A DNA stretch of 63,987 nt from Anoxybacillus pushchinoensis (GCF_900111795.1 NZ_FOJQ01000009.1:1-63987); one strand, 5' to 3'. Shown: positions 47,374 to 57,439, counted from the stretch's first letter. The notes: generated by a model not told the origin, from the sequence alone. Program-made: numbers and translations.

Positions 47374-48564
47374 TTATTCAAATAGTTTTGGTATACCATT
47401 AATTAAAGAGTAAACACCCATATAAGCCATAGCGATAACTATAATAACGCCAAAAATGGTCATCCATAATGGATGTTTGTAATCTCCGACAATTTTTGTT
47501 CTGTATGCCGCCACTAACATCACGCCTAGAGAAATTGGTAAGATCAGACCGTTTAATGAGCCTACTAAAATTAAGATTTTCACTGGTCTTCCGACTAAAA
47601 CGAAAACTAACGTTGAAATGGCAATGAATCCGATAATAATCCACTTGTGGTACTTTTCTAAAATTGGATGAAAGGTACGAATAAATGAAACCGATGTATA
47701 CGCGGCACCTACAACGGAAGTAATGGCTGCTGCCCACATAACCACTCCGAATATTTTGTAACCAATATTGCCTGCAGCTAATTTAAATACGGATGCCGGA
47801 GGGTTAGAAGGATCAAGGGTTAACCCTTGCGCGACAATACCTAAAGCTGCCAAAAATAAGAAAATTCGCATAATAGACGCAATACCGATTCCTGAAATCG
47901 AACTACGGGTCACCTCAGGAAGTGCTTCCTTTCCTTTTATTCCAGCATCCAATAAGCGGTGCCCGCCCGCAAACGTAATATATCCTCCAACCGTTCCGCC
48001 AACAAGTGTAACAATAGCAAGAATATCGATCGTATCTGGAACAAAGGTTTTTACCACTGCTTCTCCGATAGGTGGCTTAGCCGTAAACATCACATATAAC
48101 GTTAGAGCAATCATGACAAAACCCATTAATTGAGCGAAGCGATCCATAATTTTTCCAGCTTCCCGTACGATAAAAATAGCGATCGCGACGATTCCGCTTA
48201 ATAATGCCCCCATTTCCGGAGAAATCCCGAATAATACGTTGGTTCCTAATCCAGCACCGGCAATGTTTCCAATGTTAAAAGCTAGACCACCGGCGACAAT
48301 AAGTGCAGCAAGAAAATATCCCAATCCCGGCAATACTTCGTTAGCAATATCTTGAGCTCTTTTTTCTGCGACCGCCATAATGCGCCAAATGTTCATTTGT
48401 GCTCCAATATCAATAATTATGGACATTAAAATAACAAATCCGAAGCTTGCTGCAAGCGCTTGTGTGAAGTGCGTCGTTTGTGTCAAAAATCCAGGACCGA
48501 CGGCTGAAGTAGCCATCAAAAACGCCGCACCTAAAAGTACACTTATATTCTTTTTTTGTTGCAT
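47374..48564 (-). CDS. ycsG: NRAMP-family transporter YcsG-like, in the 5-oxoprolinase operon
   Basis: A 396-residue membrane protein with about 11 helices and an NRAMP-like start (SAVGPGFLTQTTHFTQALAASFG). The DPGN metal-binding motif of MntH is not evident, so the substrate is probably not Mn2+. It clusters with pxpA as ycsG does in B. subtilis, so oxoproline or a related compound may be its substrate; this is inference. The last codons lie against the IS3 remnant. Confidence 0.8.
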   Translation of the reverse strand: MQQKKNISVLLGAAFLMATSAVGPGFLTQTTHFTQALAASFGFVILMSIIIDIGAQMNIWRIMAVAEKRAQDIANEVLPGLGYFLAALIVAGGLAFNIGNIAGAGLGTNVLFGISPEMGALLSGIVAIAIFIVREAGKIMDRFAQLMGFVMIALTLYVMFTAKPPIGEAVVKTFVPDTIDILAIVTLVGGTVGGYITFAGGHRLLDAGIKGKEALPEVTRSSISGIGIASIMRIFLFLAALGIVAQGLTLDPSNPPASVFKLAAGNIGYKIFGVVMWAAAITSVVGAAYTSVSFIRTFHPILEKYHKWIIIGFIAISTLVFVLVGRPVKILILVGSLNGLILPISLGVMLVAAYRTKIVGDYKHPLWMTIFGVIIVIAMAYMGVYSLINGIPKLFE

Positions 48565-48593
48565 TTTCTATCCCCCTAAGAACCTATGAATCT

Positions 48594-49364
48594 TTATTTT
48601 ATAAAATCACCAAGTTTTGTAACTGTAATATTGGCTTCCTTCAACGCTTTACGTATGTATTTTGCAAAGTCTAGTGCATGTTCCCCATCTCCGTGTATGC
48701 AGATCGTATCAGCTTGAATCGATACATCTTTCCCTTGAAGAGATGTAACTTCCCCTTCTTTTACCATACGAATAACTTGCCGGCAAGCTACGTCATGGTC
48801 TTTGATGAGGGCATTCGCTTCCCGCCTTGATGTTAAGGTCCCATCCTCTTGGTAAGTGCGGTCAGAGAACACTTCACTAGCGGTTTTAAGGCCGATTTTT
48901 TTTCCCGCTTTGACAAGCTCTCCACCCGCTAGTCCTAACAAGATTAATTCTGGATCTACTCTATAAACCGCTTCTGCAATGGCTTGAGCAATCGCAACGT
49001 TTTTAGCGGCAATATTATATAATGCTCCATGCGGCTTTACATGCTGAAGCTTTCCACCTTCAGATTTTACAAATGCATATAAGGCGCCAATTTGATACAC
49101 AACAATGTCGTAAGCTTCCTGGGGAGTAATATCAATGTTTCTTCTACCAAATCCCAATAAATCTTGAAATCCGGGATGAGCGCCAATTCCGACGTTTTTT
49201 TCAAGGGCTAAACGGACTGTTTTCCTCATCGTTGAAGGATCGCCCGCATGGAAACCACAAGCGATATTGGCTGATGTAACATAATCTAAAATTTCTTCGT
49301 CTCTCCCCATTTTATAAGCGCCAAAGCTCTCTCCCATATCACAGTTCAAATCGACAACATGCAT
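48594..49364 (-). CDS. pxpA: 5-oxoprolinase subunit A (LamB/YcsF family)
   Basis: PxpA with PxpB and PxpC hydrolyses 5-oxoproline, a damage product of glutamine and glutamate, to glutamate with ATP. The 256 residues show [38 protein letters not shown] [11 protein letters not shown], and [10 protein letters not shown]. It starts one base after pxpC ends. Confidence 0.93.
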   Translation of the reverse strand: MHVVDLNCDMGESFGAYKMGRDEEILDYVTSANIACGFHAGDPSTMRKTVRLALEKNVGIGAHPGFQDLLGFGRRNIDITPQEAYDIVVYQIGALYAFVKSEGGKLQHVKPHGALYNIAAKNVAIAQAIAEAVYRVDPELILLGLAGGELVKAGKKIGLKTASEVFSDRTYQEDGTLTSRREANALIKDHDVACRQVIRMVKEGEVTSLQGKDVSIQADTICIHGDGEHALDFAKYIRKALKEANITVTKLGDFIK

Positions 49365-49365
49365 G

Positions 49366-50376
49366 TTACATTTCTCCTTTCCATTTTATTGATAATGCTC
49401 GTTTCAGTTGTTGGATCTCTCTTTCCCTTTCTAAATAAAGTCTTTGTGCTTCTTCATGAGAAACTTCAACAAACTTTATTTTGTCACCCGGTTTTAATTG
49501 GGCGATGTATGGTAAATCCACGGTGGCAACTTGTCCGATTTTCGGATAACCGCCTGTCGTTTGCCGGTCAGCTAAAAGTACAATCGGATTTCCATCAGGC
49601 GGAACTTGAATAGTACCAAAATTTACAGCTTCCGAAATCATTTCTTCCGTGGATGTTAAAGACAAAACAGAACCTTTCAAACGATATCCCATCCGGTCGG
49701 ATTGGGTTGTAATTTCAAATGGTTCACGAAAAAAACTTTTTTGACTTTCTTTTGAAAATAGTTGGTATTGTCTCCCCTTTATTACCCGAATGGAAGGGAT
49801 TTTATTAGAAATGGGAATAAATTCAGTAGATACCGACCATTTCGTCGCTACAAACTTTTGATCTCCTATTTTTGTAGAAAAATCATGAATCATTTGGACC
49901 GATCGATTATTAGGGGGAGATAATTTTAACTCGTCACCGGTCTTTAATGGACGGCCTTTAAATCCGCCGATGCCCGCTCTAAGGTAGGTGGAAGCACTCC
50001 CCATCACACGCGGAACATCGAATCCTCCCGCAACAGCTAGATAGCTTCGGCAGCCTGCTTTACATTGTCCAAAACGAAGCTGACTACCTTTCTTTACAAA
50101 AACCGGCCGCCATAACGGAACAAATTTTCCATCAATAGAAGGTGATAAATCTCCCCCGCAAATAGATATTAGTGTATCTCTTTCAAATTCAATAACAGGA
50201 CCTACCATTGTTATTTCTAAAGTAGGGGCATTTTCTTCGTTACCAACTAATAGATTTGCAATTCTATGTGACAGTGAATCCATTACCCCGCTTACAATCA
50301 CTCCAAATTTTTGAAAACCGTATCTTCCTAAATCTTGAATGGTCGTAAGGAGGCCCGGCTTAATGATTTTTACCAC
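49366..50376 (-). CDS. pxpC: 5-oxoprolinase subunit C (KipA/biotin-dependent carboxyltransferase-like)
   Basis: The 336-residue subunit has the PxpC/KipA fold: [54 protein letters not shown] and [17 protein letters not shown]. Its start overlaps the end of pxpB by 17 bases, which indicates translational coupling. Confidence 0.92.
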   Translation of the reverse strand: MVKIIKPGLLTTIQDLGRYGFQKFGVIVSGVMDSLSHRIANLLVGNEENAPTLEITMVGPVIEFERDTLISICGGDLSPSIDGKFVPLWRPVFVKKGSQLRFGQCKAGCRSYLAVAGGFDVPRVMGSASTYLRAGIGGFKGRPLKTGDELKLSPPNNRSVQMIHDFSTKIGDQKFVATKWSVSTEFIPISNKIPSIRVIKGRQYQLFSKESQKSFFREPFEITTQSDRMGYRLKGSVLSLTSTEEMISEAVNFGTIQVPPDGNPIVLLADRQTTGGYPKIGQVATVDLPYIAQLKPGDKIKFVEVSHEEAQRLYLEREREIQQLKRALSIKWKGEM

Positions 50377-51082
50377 TGACGTTCTCCTTCCATTGTTTGT
50401 ATTCTTCTATAGTGATAGGTTTAAATCGGATTTTATCCCCCGCCTTTAATAAGCTAGGTGATTTGTCATCAGGACGAAACAGCTTTATCGGTGTTCGCCC
50501 AATAAGCTGCCATCCCCCTGGCGTTTCGATCGGATAAATACCGGTCTGTTTACCAGCAATGCCAACAGAACCGGCAGGAATTTTTAATCGCGGAGATTCT
50601 CTTCGCGGTGTGGCAATTTTCTCCGACATGCCTCCTATGTATGGAAATCCAGGGGCAAATCCGATCATATACACTAAATAATCACCGCTGGAATGGATAT
50701 GAATGACTTCTTCAGGCGTGAGACCATTATATTCCGCAACATATTCCAAATCAGGACCTAGCTCTCCCTCGTAACAAACTGGAATCTCCACGATCCTTTC
50801 AGATGAAAATTCACCGATCTTAAGTGATTCCAATAAGGATTTCAATTGCCCACAAACGTAATCATACGGGAGTGTATAAGAGCTAAAATCCGAAATCTTT
50901 AACGGATCATAAAACACAGTTACTGTTGTAAATGCAGGAACATATTCGATCATCCACTCGAATGGCTGTTCATCAAACAAGGTTGTAACCATGTTTACCT
51001 TTTGATGAGTCTCTAAATTAATATCTTCGCCCAGTTCAATTATTACTGCGTTATCACCCAATGAATGGAAAAGATAATCCAT
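50360..51082 (-). CDS. pxpB: 5-oxoprolinase subunit B (KipI-like)
   Basis: The first gene of the pxpB-pxpC-pxpA-ycsG operon. The 240 residues carry family motifs: GDNAVIIELG, IPVCYEGELGPDLEYVA, YMIGFAPGFPYIGGM and RTPIKLFRP. TAGGAGTTG precedes the ATG. In B. subtilis the homologue KipI inhibits the sporulation kinase KinA; a KinB-like kinase lies 5 kb away here, but no link is shown. Confidence 0.92.
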   Translation of the reverse strand: MDYLFHSLGDNAVIIELGEDINLETHQKVNMVTTLFDEQPFEWMIEYVPAFTTVTVFYDPLKISDFSSYTLPYDYVCGQLKSLLESLKIGEFSSERIVEIPVCYEGELGPDLEYVAEYNGLTPEEVIHIHSSGDYLVYMIGFAPGFPYIGGMSEKIATPRRESPRLKIPAGSVGIAGKQTGIYPIETPGGWQLIGRTPIKLFRPDDKSPSLLKAGDKIRFKPITIEEYKQWKENVSGKNH

Positions 51083-51139
51083 TTTTACAACTCCTAACCA
51101 TTTTCGAAAATAAGCAAAATCTTACTTTTTATATTAACA

Positions 51140-51594
51140 TTTTTAGGCGTTTCAAGAAGTGGATACTATGCATGGGCCAAACGACCAGAAAGTCAACAAA
51201 AGAAAAGACAGGAAGCATTGAAAAAGCAAATCAAAAATATTCATATCGAGTCAAGAGAAACGTATGGCAGTCCAAAAATCACAAAAATCCTTCAGAAACA
51301 AGGGGTTAAGGTATCTCAAAAAACGGTCGCCAGAATCATGAAAGATGGTGATATTCGTTCAAAAACAAAGAAAAAATATAAGGCAACTACAAACTCGAAG
51401 CATCATTCGCCTATGTATCCCAACTTATTTTTCACGAGACCTTTGCAACAAGGGAAGAGATCGAACATCGGATTTTTGAATATATTGAGTGTCTTTATAA
51501 TGCCGAGCAAATTTATTCCGCTAATGAGTACATATCTCCGGTGGCATATGAGAAGATGTATCAGCAAGGCAAAAAACAATCCTTCTCTGAATGA
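51140..51594 (+). pseudogene. IS3-family remnant: N-terminus and C-terminus of orfB joined
   Basis: The plus strand reads FLGVSRSGYYAWAKRP, then HIESRETYGSPKITKIL and VSQKTVARIMKDG (the HTH_21 region). After about 51415 the frame changes and reads LIFHETFATREEIEHRIFEY, ending with SPVAYEKMYQQ and a stop at 51592-51594. The catalytic core between them is deleted. It is on the opposite strand to the remnant at 46799. The 180 bases after it hold a CTTGTCGA/TCGACAAG hairpin and no gene. Confidence 0.8.
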
Positions 51595-51779
51595 AAAAAA
51601 GCCGCGATATAGCGGTTTCTTAATCCTCTTGATAAGGAGAAGGGTTTACCAACCGTCCTCTTTATCAAGAGGCCACCAAACGAAGTGCGGTAGTAGGGTT
51701 TTAAAATTTTTCTCGATTTTACGTGTCTATTTTTTGACATAATACCATAAAACCGCTTGTCGACTTTGTCGACAAGCTG

Positions 51780-51801
51780 AAGTCGGGCGATTAGCCCGAC
51801 T
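51780..51801. repeat. Terminator hairpin, right copy of the 22-bp direct repeat
   Basis: Identical to 46686-46707. On this side it serves the minus-strand gene that ends at 51801. Confidence 0.8.
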
Positions 51802-51953
51802 CACTCTTCTTGTTTACTGACGCGAATGGCAGGTGTATTGTTGCCGACATAAAACGGGACAACTTCTTCAGGTTGATGCTCGTAGAAATATCGATTGATC
51901 TCTTGTTCAACAAATGCTACCTCGTCTTCTATCATCGTTCGCTTTTTATCCAT
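51801..51953 (-). CDS. Small acidic protein, 50 residues
   Basis: ATG at 51953 with AAAGGGGGAATAGACG upstream. The sequence starts MDKKRTMIEDEVAFVEQ and ends PAIRVSKQEE; it looks soluble and partly helical. No family is recognised. It uses the right copy of the 22-bp hairpin as terminator and lies downstream of the rraA-like gene. Confidence 0.55.
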   Translation of the reverse strand: MDKKRTMIEDEVAFVEQEINRYFYEHQPEEVVPFYVGNNTPAIRVSKQEE

Positions 51954-51994
51954 CGTCTATTCCCCCTTTAGACGATAGGATAACCGAAAAATGG

Positions 51995-52471
51995 CTATTC
52001 ATGTAATGAATCATCTGAAACAACCACTCCATCTTCATCAACATATACGTATGCACCCGGCTTCCACTCAATATCGCCAAAATGTACAATTGTATCTCGC
52101 ATCCCTTTTCCTTCTTTTTTACTTTTGCGTGGGCATGTCCCAAGCGCAAGTACGCCAATTGGCATATTTCCTATTTCTTTTGAATCACGAATGCACCCAT
52201 GTACAATAATGCCAGCCAATTGACGGTCACACGCAATTTGTGCAAGCCGATCTCCAACAAGAGCGCACTTGTTTGAACCTTTGCCATCCACAACGACGAC
52301 GCTTCCTGCCGGTGCCGTTTCTAGCGCTTCCCGAACAAGAACGTTATCATCACATACATCGACGGTTGCAATTCGTCCATAAAACGTTGCTTTTCCACCG
52401 TAACTTCGGAACGAAAGAGAGCAAACACGGACACTTTCTCCATATTGATCACACAAATCTGCCGTTTTCAT
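51995..52471 (-). CDS. RraA-like protein (aldolase/decarboxylase family)
   Basis: The 158-residue protein has the RraA signature GDRLAQIACDRQLAGIIVHG with CIRDS after it, and GSVVVVDGKG. E. coli RraA inhibits RNase E, but relatives are 4-hydroxy-4-methyl-2-oxoglutarate aldolase/oxaloacetate decarboxylases. Bacilli lack RNase E, so an enzymatic role is more likely. I chose the ATG at 52471, which has GGGGG at good spacing, over 52477. Confidence 0.8.
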   Translation of the reverse strand: MKTADLCDQYGESVRVCSLSFRSYGGKATFYGRIATVDVCDDNVLVREALETAPAGSVVVVDGKGSNKCALVGDRLAQIACDRQLAGIIVHGCIRDSKEIGNMPIGVLALGTCPRKSKKEGKGMRDTIVHFGDIEWKPGAYVYVDEDGVVVSDDSLHE

Positions 52472-52536
52472 CCTCATCCCCCACTTTTGTCAATCTCATC
52501 ACAATAATAGTCAATCTATTCTAAAAAATCAATAAA

Positions 52537-53037
52537 TTAAAATAAGAAGATCGAGCTACTATCTTCAATCGCACCATTTGTTAAAAAATAAATGAACAAA
52601 ACAAGAAAGCAATAAAAAAGGAGTGTTTCCAAAAAGCTAGACGTACGATACGTTATCACAAACCGATATCTTTTTTTAGAAAATGGCCATAGTAACGGAA
52701 CACCTTGACTTGAACAATAGTCAGCTAAAACATGAAACGCATATCCAAGACATAACCCGAGCGTAAAAGGAGAAAAATGTTGCAATAATAAAACGACAGT
52801 GATAGCCCCCCATGCTAATAATGAATGGGTAAACCCACGATGACCAAACGCCTTATTCACCTGCTTGGCAACCCCAAACGAGCGACGACCGATGTATGAG
52901 TTAGGCTCATCAATATCTGGAAGCAAACTCCCGAGCGTCAGCCCAGCCGCATAGGCGATTGTAAATGAAACAGGAGTGTACGCAGCAATCCCGGTTCCAA
53001 CCGCTAATGATGAAACAATATGAGTATGATAACGCAT
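52537..53037 (-). CDS. YdjM-family membrane-bound metal-dependent hydrolase
   Basis: The 166-residue protein has four hydrophobic segments and the family's metal-type motifs: MRYHTHIVSSLAVG, LLPDIDEPNSYIGRR, GHRGFTHSLLAW and HVLADYCSSQGVPLLWPF. Such proteins (YdjM, YvsG) belong to a predicted phospholipase-like hydrolase family. The activity is not known. Confidence 0.8.
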   Translation of the reverse strand: MRYHTHIVSSLAVGTGIAAYTPVSFTIAYAAGLTLGSLLPDIDEPNSYIGRRSFGVAKQVNKAFGHRGFTHSLLAWGAITVVLLLQHFSPFTLGLCLGYAFHVLADYCSSQGVPLLWPFSKKRYRFVITYRTSSFLETLLFYCFLVLFIYFLTNGAIEDSSSIFLF

Positions 53038-53202
53038 CGTTTTTCCCTTCCTTTTGTAAACGTTTTATATAATATTCGTTATTAATATTCATGAATTCGA
53101 GACGATTTTTTCAATAAATGTTCACCGCTCCAGCCAACTTTGTGAAACTATTAGCATTATACTAATGTATGAACAAACTGACAAATAAAGCTGGTGAGGA
53201 AA

Positions 53203-54306
53203 ATGAAAAAGAGTACACCCGCAGAATTAACCGTTATGAAAAGTTTAGCATTTTTAGCTGTTGTTTTTCAAAGCGCGTTACTATACGTAATGAATTATCG
53301 TTCCCCTCATCCAGAGGAAGCGATTATGATTGGCATGCTGTTTCATTTCGTCAAATTTTCTGCTCCTGTGTTCGTGTTTTTAGTAGGATTTCATATTGTT
53401 CAACATACTGTCATCGACTATCGTCAATACGTATTACACAAATGGAAAGAACTTGTTGTTCCATATGTGACGTGGTCGTTTATTTATGTTATATTGTTTT
53501 CTAGTCATCTACACGTGACCGATGTGATGAAACAACTGTTGCTTGGGGAGGCAGCCTCTCATTTATGGTATGTCATCATGATCATGCAATTTCATTTGCT
53601 TATTGTCATCATCATTCCATTTTTTTATTGGATTGATCAAAAGAAGTATTGGAAATTATTTATTATCATTAGTGCCATGATTTACATTGGTTTTATTACA
53701 TTCATTTTTCCAATTGTTCAAAGCACGTCATATATACATTATATCGATCGTACGTTTTTAGCTTATTTCTTTTATTTTGGCCTAGGCGGCATGGTTGCGT
53801 ACACGCTCCCAACATGGCGGAAATTCGTCATTCGAGTTATTCCACTTAACACATTTTTGTTTTTATCACTTTTTATCTTTGTTAGCTATGAGCTATTTAC
53901 ATCACAAGGCATCTTTTCTATCGATTTAACGATGATTACGTATTTAAAGCCTTCGATGGTGTTGTATGTGACATCAGAAATTTTCTTGCTATACGCTTTA
54001 TCGATTACCATTGTGCAAACAAAATCTCGATTGTATACGGCGTTACGTTTCATTAGTCGATATACGTATGGGGCATATATTGCACATATGTTTTTCTTAT
54101 ACGTGTTTGCACCGATCATTCCGACAACGATGTATTCGATGTTGCAAGCTGTTATATTATTTACAATCACAACAATCGTTTCCATTGGCGTTTGCTATAT
54201 TATACATGCTACACCACTTAGCCTGCTGTTTATCGGTCAAGCGCGCGAACATCGGACTATTTCTATCCTATCGCTATCGAAATCTAAAAAGAGTGTCCCA
54301 AGTTAA
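53203..54306 (+). CDS. Membrane acyltransferase 3 family protein
   Basis: A 367-residue protein with about ten helices. It fits the Acyltransf_3 build: an N-terminal [16 protein letters not shown] helix, [25 protein letters not shown] and a [11 protein letters not shown] stretch near the end. The usual catalytic Arg/His pair in the first loops is not clear, so it may be a divergent member. GGTGAGGAAA precedes ATG 53203. Substrate unknown; such proteins acylate surface polysaccharides or peptidoglycan. Confidence 0.65.
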   Translation: MKKSTPAELTVMKSLAFLAVVFQSALLYVMNYRSPHPEEAIMIGMLFHFVKFSAPVFVFLVGFHIVQHTVIDYRQYVLHKWKELVVPYVTWSFIYVILFSSHLHVTDVMKQLLLGEAASHLWYVIMIMQFHLLIVIIIPFFYWIDQKKYWKLFIIISAMIYIGFITFIFPIVQSTSYIHYIDRTFLAYFFYFGLGGMVAYTLPTWRKFVIRVIPLNTFLFLSLFIFVSYELFTSQGIFSIDLTMITYLKPSMVLYVTSEIFLLYALSITIVQTKSRLYTALRFISRYTYGAYIAHMFFLYVFAPIIPTTMYSMLQAVILFTITTIVSIGVCYIIHATPLSLLFIGQAREHRTISILSLSKSKKSVPS

Positions 54307-54326
54307 TATTTGGGATGCTTTTTTAT
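54286..54326 (+). terminator. Terminator of the acyltransferase gene
   Basis: AGTGTCCCAA and TTGGGATGCT arms with two mismatches, then T6. Confidence 0.5.
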
Positions 54327-54393
54327 TTTGTTCACACAAACCACTTCTTATTTCAAACATATTTTACGCACAGCTCATAAACAAGAACGCGCA

Positions 54394-55031
54394 CATGTTG
54401 TCACTGAACTACAAAAAAACTGGTGAACTCTTTTTACAAACAGCAAAAAAATGTTGCAATGACTTAGAGAAAATTGAGGAAATTAAAAATACGATCACTG
54501 CCATCATGGAACAAACTAATTTGCTTGCCTTAAATGCTACTATTGAAGCCGCGCGGGCCGGTGATCACAGAAAAGGATTCGCTGTGGTCGCTGATGAAGT
54601 CCGCAAACTATCCGAGCAGTCAAAAGAAGCGGCAAAAGAAATCGAAACAATGCTAGATAGAATAAAAGTGGAAACAAGAAAAGTATCACAATCCATGGAA
54701 CATAGTACAAGAAAACTCGTTGATGGCGAGACATATTACGATACTGCAGAACGCTCATTTTGCGCAATTGACGAGTCTGTGGAACAAGTGTTTTCTAAAG
54801 TGCAAACCACATTCGGCAGCTATCGGGCAAATAACAGCCATTTCCAACGAGCTAACTCAAACAAAGAGTCAACTGAAGCAACTTTCTGAGCAAGTGATGC
54901 AAAGAAGCAATGAAAGCACAATAACAGTTGAAGAACAATTAGCTATGAACGAACAAATCACTTCTAGTGCCCAAACGCTTGCCGAACTCGACGAGCAACT
55001 CCGCACAACAGTTGAGTCATTTCGTATGTAG
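54394..55031 (+). pseudogene. Methyl-accepting chemotaxis protein, C-terminal fragment with a frameshift
   Basis: The fragment contains part of the MCP signalling hairpin, with [18 protein letters not shown] and [18 protein letters not shown], but no ligand-binding or HAMP region and no start site. Near 54820 the frame shifts; the other frame continues with [20 protein letters not shown] to a stop at 55031. It is a decayed receptor gene. Confidence 0.85.
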
Positions 55032-55057
55032 ACGTGCCATATTTGTGCACGTCTACA
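55027..55057. terminator. Bidirectional hairpin terminator
   Basis: TGTAGACGTGC and GCACGTCTACA form an 11-bp stem with a nine-base loop between the MCP fragment and the hemD-like gene. Confidence 0.6.
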
Positions 55058-55859
55058 TCATGCTATAGTACTTTACTAACTCGATGACCATCGCTCCCAT
55101 TCTTTCATGAGTCGGTGCGATCACACGATTAATTCCTTCCTCTTGTAACGCCTCTTTCGTTACTTTTCCAACAGCAACAGCTACGATATCTTCAGCAAAA
55201 GCCTGCTTGATCTGTTCGACATATCCGTGCTCACGAACAAACGAGAAGAAAAAGCGAACTTGAATCGCTGATGTGAAACAAACCGCTTGCACAGCACGGG
55301 AAATAATATCATCAGTAAGCTGCTTCATTACATCGAATGTAGGCGGAGTATGTCGATATGGCCATATTTCCTTATATAAAGCCCCTCGCTTCACTAAAAA
55401 TTGTTGTAATGATGGAATGGAATCTCCATAAAGCTGGACAACAACTTTTTTACTTTTCCAGTCGACTTCTTGTAATGCGCGGATCAAACCTTTTGTTGTT
55501 CCGTCGTCTGCACATATGCGAGGGGTAATTCCATATGTACGTAATACATTCATCGTTTTATAACCACGCACCGCTACATGTGCACCACGAATGGACTGAA
55601 GCAGTAATTGTTCAATCCCATATTCCTTCGCCTTTTTGATCAATGCCTCTACACCAATCCCTGTTGTAAAAATAAACCAATCATTTTGTTCGTGAACGAT
55701 GTGATGAAGATGTTGCTCTAACTCTTCATTCAAAAATGTCGTTCCTTGGGCGGGTCGCAAAATCGGAATCCCCCCTTGTTTGACAATAAGCGCGCTCATT
55801 TCTTCAATTTTTCGTGAAGCACATAGCACAATCTTTTTGTTTGCTAATGCCTTTTCCAT
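55053..55859 (-). CDS. Uroporphyrinogen-III synthase family protein
   Basis: The 268-residue protein follows the HemD pattern: KIVLCASRKIEEMSALI, GGIPILRPAQG, FTTGIGVEALI, VAVRGYKTMNVLRTYGI and VCFTSAIQVRFFF. HemD closes hydroxymethylbilane to uroporphyrinogen III. It is not in a hem operon, so it may be a second copy or have a different role. ATG 55859 has AAAGGGGGG upstream; the frame is open further but not conserved. Confidence 0.82.
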   Translation of the reverse strand: MEKALANKKIVLCASRKIEEMSALIVKQGGIPILRPAQGTTFLNEELEQHLHHIVHEQNDWFIFTTGIGVEALIKKAKEYGIEQLLLQSIRGAHVAVRGYKTMNVLRTYGITPRICADDGTTKGLIRALQEVDWKSKKVVVQLYGDSIPSLQQFLVKRGALYKEIWPYRHTPPTFDVMKQLTDDIISRAVQAVCFTSAIQVRFFFSFVREHGYVEQIKQAFAEDIVAVAVGKVTKEALQEEGINRVIAPTHERMGAMVIELVKYYSMM

Positions 55860-56053
55860 ACGTCGTCCCCCCTTTTTCTTCCCATCATACCATATAAAAG
55901 TGAAAAGTAGTGCAAAATTTGTTGAATCTTGACATAAAACATCGAACTGTTTTGTGTTCACAACGTAACTACATTAGCTTACAATGTAAAAGAAATCATC
56001 CGACATAAATATTCTTATTATTCTGAAATAAATGTCGAAAGGAGCGGGCTTAT

Positions 56054-57361
56054 ATGCCCCTACTAATTGAAGAAGTATTGCTCAACCTATTTTTTATTAT
56101 ATTGGCGTTGCTAATTGCTCCTATTTGGCTTGAAGAACGTCGCATATCCGATCGCTCAAAGGCCATTTTAAAAACGTTTTCAATCGGCATATGTATTGTC
56201 TTTTGTATGATGTTTCCTATTCAAACAACAAATGGGTTCGTTTTTGATTTACGGCAAGTGGCGATTTGGATTGGTGGCTTGTACGGTGGGGCGTTCTCTA
56301 CCCTTTTTCTTGCAATGATCACTATAATTTATCGGATGATGATTGGCGGAACGGAAGGTATTATTGTCACAATAATCATTACGACCATTCAAATCATCGT
56401 CTGTTTATTTTTTTATAAAAAGTTTCAAACACATTTATCTTCCAAACAACGAATTACCACCATCACTGCTCTATCAGTTGGAACAGCTGTTTTAACGATC
56501 GCATTATCTCATATATGGATGAATGATGAGCAACAGCTTATCCATATGCTTTCGACATATTTTTCAGCTCAACCACTTACAGCATTTTTAGGTTCTTATA
56601 TTACCGAGGCGATTCAAAAACATAGCGATCTTCGACGTCGCATCATTCGCGCTGAGAAAATAGAAGTTGTTGGACATTTAGCTGCTTCCATTTCACATGA
56701 AGTACGAAACCCGTTAACCGTATCTAGAGGATTTATGCAATTGTTGTTACAAAGTGAACGAGTAAACTATAAGGATAGACAATATATTCAAATTGCCATT
56801 GAGGAAATTGATCGCGCGGAAGCAATCATTACAGATTATTTGACATTTGCTAAACCTGCGCCAGAACACGTCGAAAGGTTAAATGTCAAAACCGAAATTG
56901 AGCGAGTCATTGATATTTTACGTCCTCTTGCAAACATGAGTAGTATCGAAATTCAAGCTTTCCTTTTGCCATTTGCCGTAAAAGGAGAGCGTCAAAAATT
57001 TCAACAATGTTTACTGAACGTAATGAAAAATGCCATTGAAGCCATGCCAAACGGAGGAACGTTGCGCATTAACGTATCGATTGATAAAGATTATGTGTTG
57101 ATTCATATTAGTGATACCGGAGTTGGAATGACAAAAGAACAAATTGAACGTCTAGGTGAACCTTACTTCACAACAAAAGGAACGAAAGGGACAGGCCTTG
57201 GAATGATGGTTGTTTACCGCATTGTTGAAACAATGAAAGGCGATTTGTTTATTCATAGTGAAGTCGGTCAAGGAACAGACGTATATATGTACTTTCCTTC
57301 ATATTATAAATCAGATGTCGAAAAATCATCCAAACGCTCTCTTGAACAAGTTAGTTGTTAA
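56054..57361 (+). CDS. Membrane sensor histidine kinase, KinB-like
   Basis: The 435 residues begin with six hydrophobic segments (5TM-5TMR_LYT-like, residues 5-180). A HisKA domain with His215 (ASISHEVRNPLTVSRGF) and an HATPase domain follow (NVMKNAIEAMPNGG, DTGVGMT, GTGLGMMVVY). There is no PAS domain or linked response regulator. This build matches the sporulation kinase KinB, which feeds the Spo0F phosphorelay. No kapB follows. AAAGGAGC precedes the ATG. Confidence 0.8.
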   Translation: MPLLIEEVLLNLFFIILALLIAPIWLEERRISDRSKAILKTFSIGICIVFCMMFPIQTTNGFVFDLRQVAIWIGGLYGGAFSTLFLAMITIIYRMMIGGTEGIIVTIIITTIQIIVCLFFYKKFQTHLSSKQRITTITALSVGTAVLTIALSHIWMNDEQQLIHMLSTYFSAQPLTAFLGSYITEAIQKHSDLRRRIIRAEKIEVVGHLAASISHEVRNPLTVSRGFMQLLLQSERVNYKDRQYIQIAIEEIDRAEAIITDYLTFAKPAPEHVERLNVKTEIERVIDILRPLANMSSIEIQAFLLPFAVKGERQKFQQCLLNVMKNAIEAMPNGGTLRINVSIDKDYVLIHISDTGVGMTKEQIERLGEPYFTTKGTKGTGLGMMVVYRIVETMKGDLFIHSEVGQGTDVYMYFPSYYKSDVEKSSKRSLEQVSC

Positions 57362-57388
57362 CTTGTTCTTTTTTTAATTTTAATTTGA

Positions 57389-57406
57389 TTATTTAGAACA
57401 TAGTTT
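57389..57406 (-). other. Ter-like site 2
   Basis: Same 18-bp core as the sites at 17842 and 61920. On the minus strand the wider match ATTAAACTATGTTCTAAAT plus ATCA is the closest of the three to the B. subtilis Ter consensus. It lies between two convergent genes. Confidence 0.8.
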
Positions 57407-57439
57407 AATTAAATAAAAGGTCGTTTCGTACACGACCTT

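Larger units (their letters stand above)
46708..51779. mobile_element. Inserted 5.07-kb island with 5-oxoprolinase operon
   Basis: The segment lies between two identical 22-bp copies of a terminator hairpin. Just inside are inverted ends: CAGACTGTTGACGAAATAGAC at the left (46709 on) and CAGCTTGTCGACAAAGTCGA read inward from 51779 at the right, about 15 of 21 bases alike. Remnants of IS3-family elements lie at both sides. Without the island, the small genes at 46549 and 51953 would converge on one shared terminator. Confidence 0.6.
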
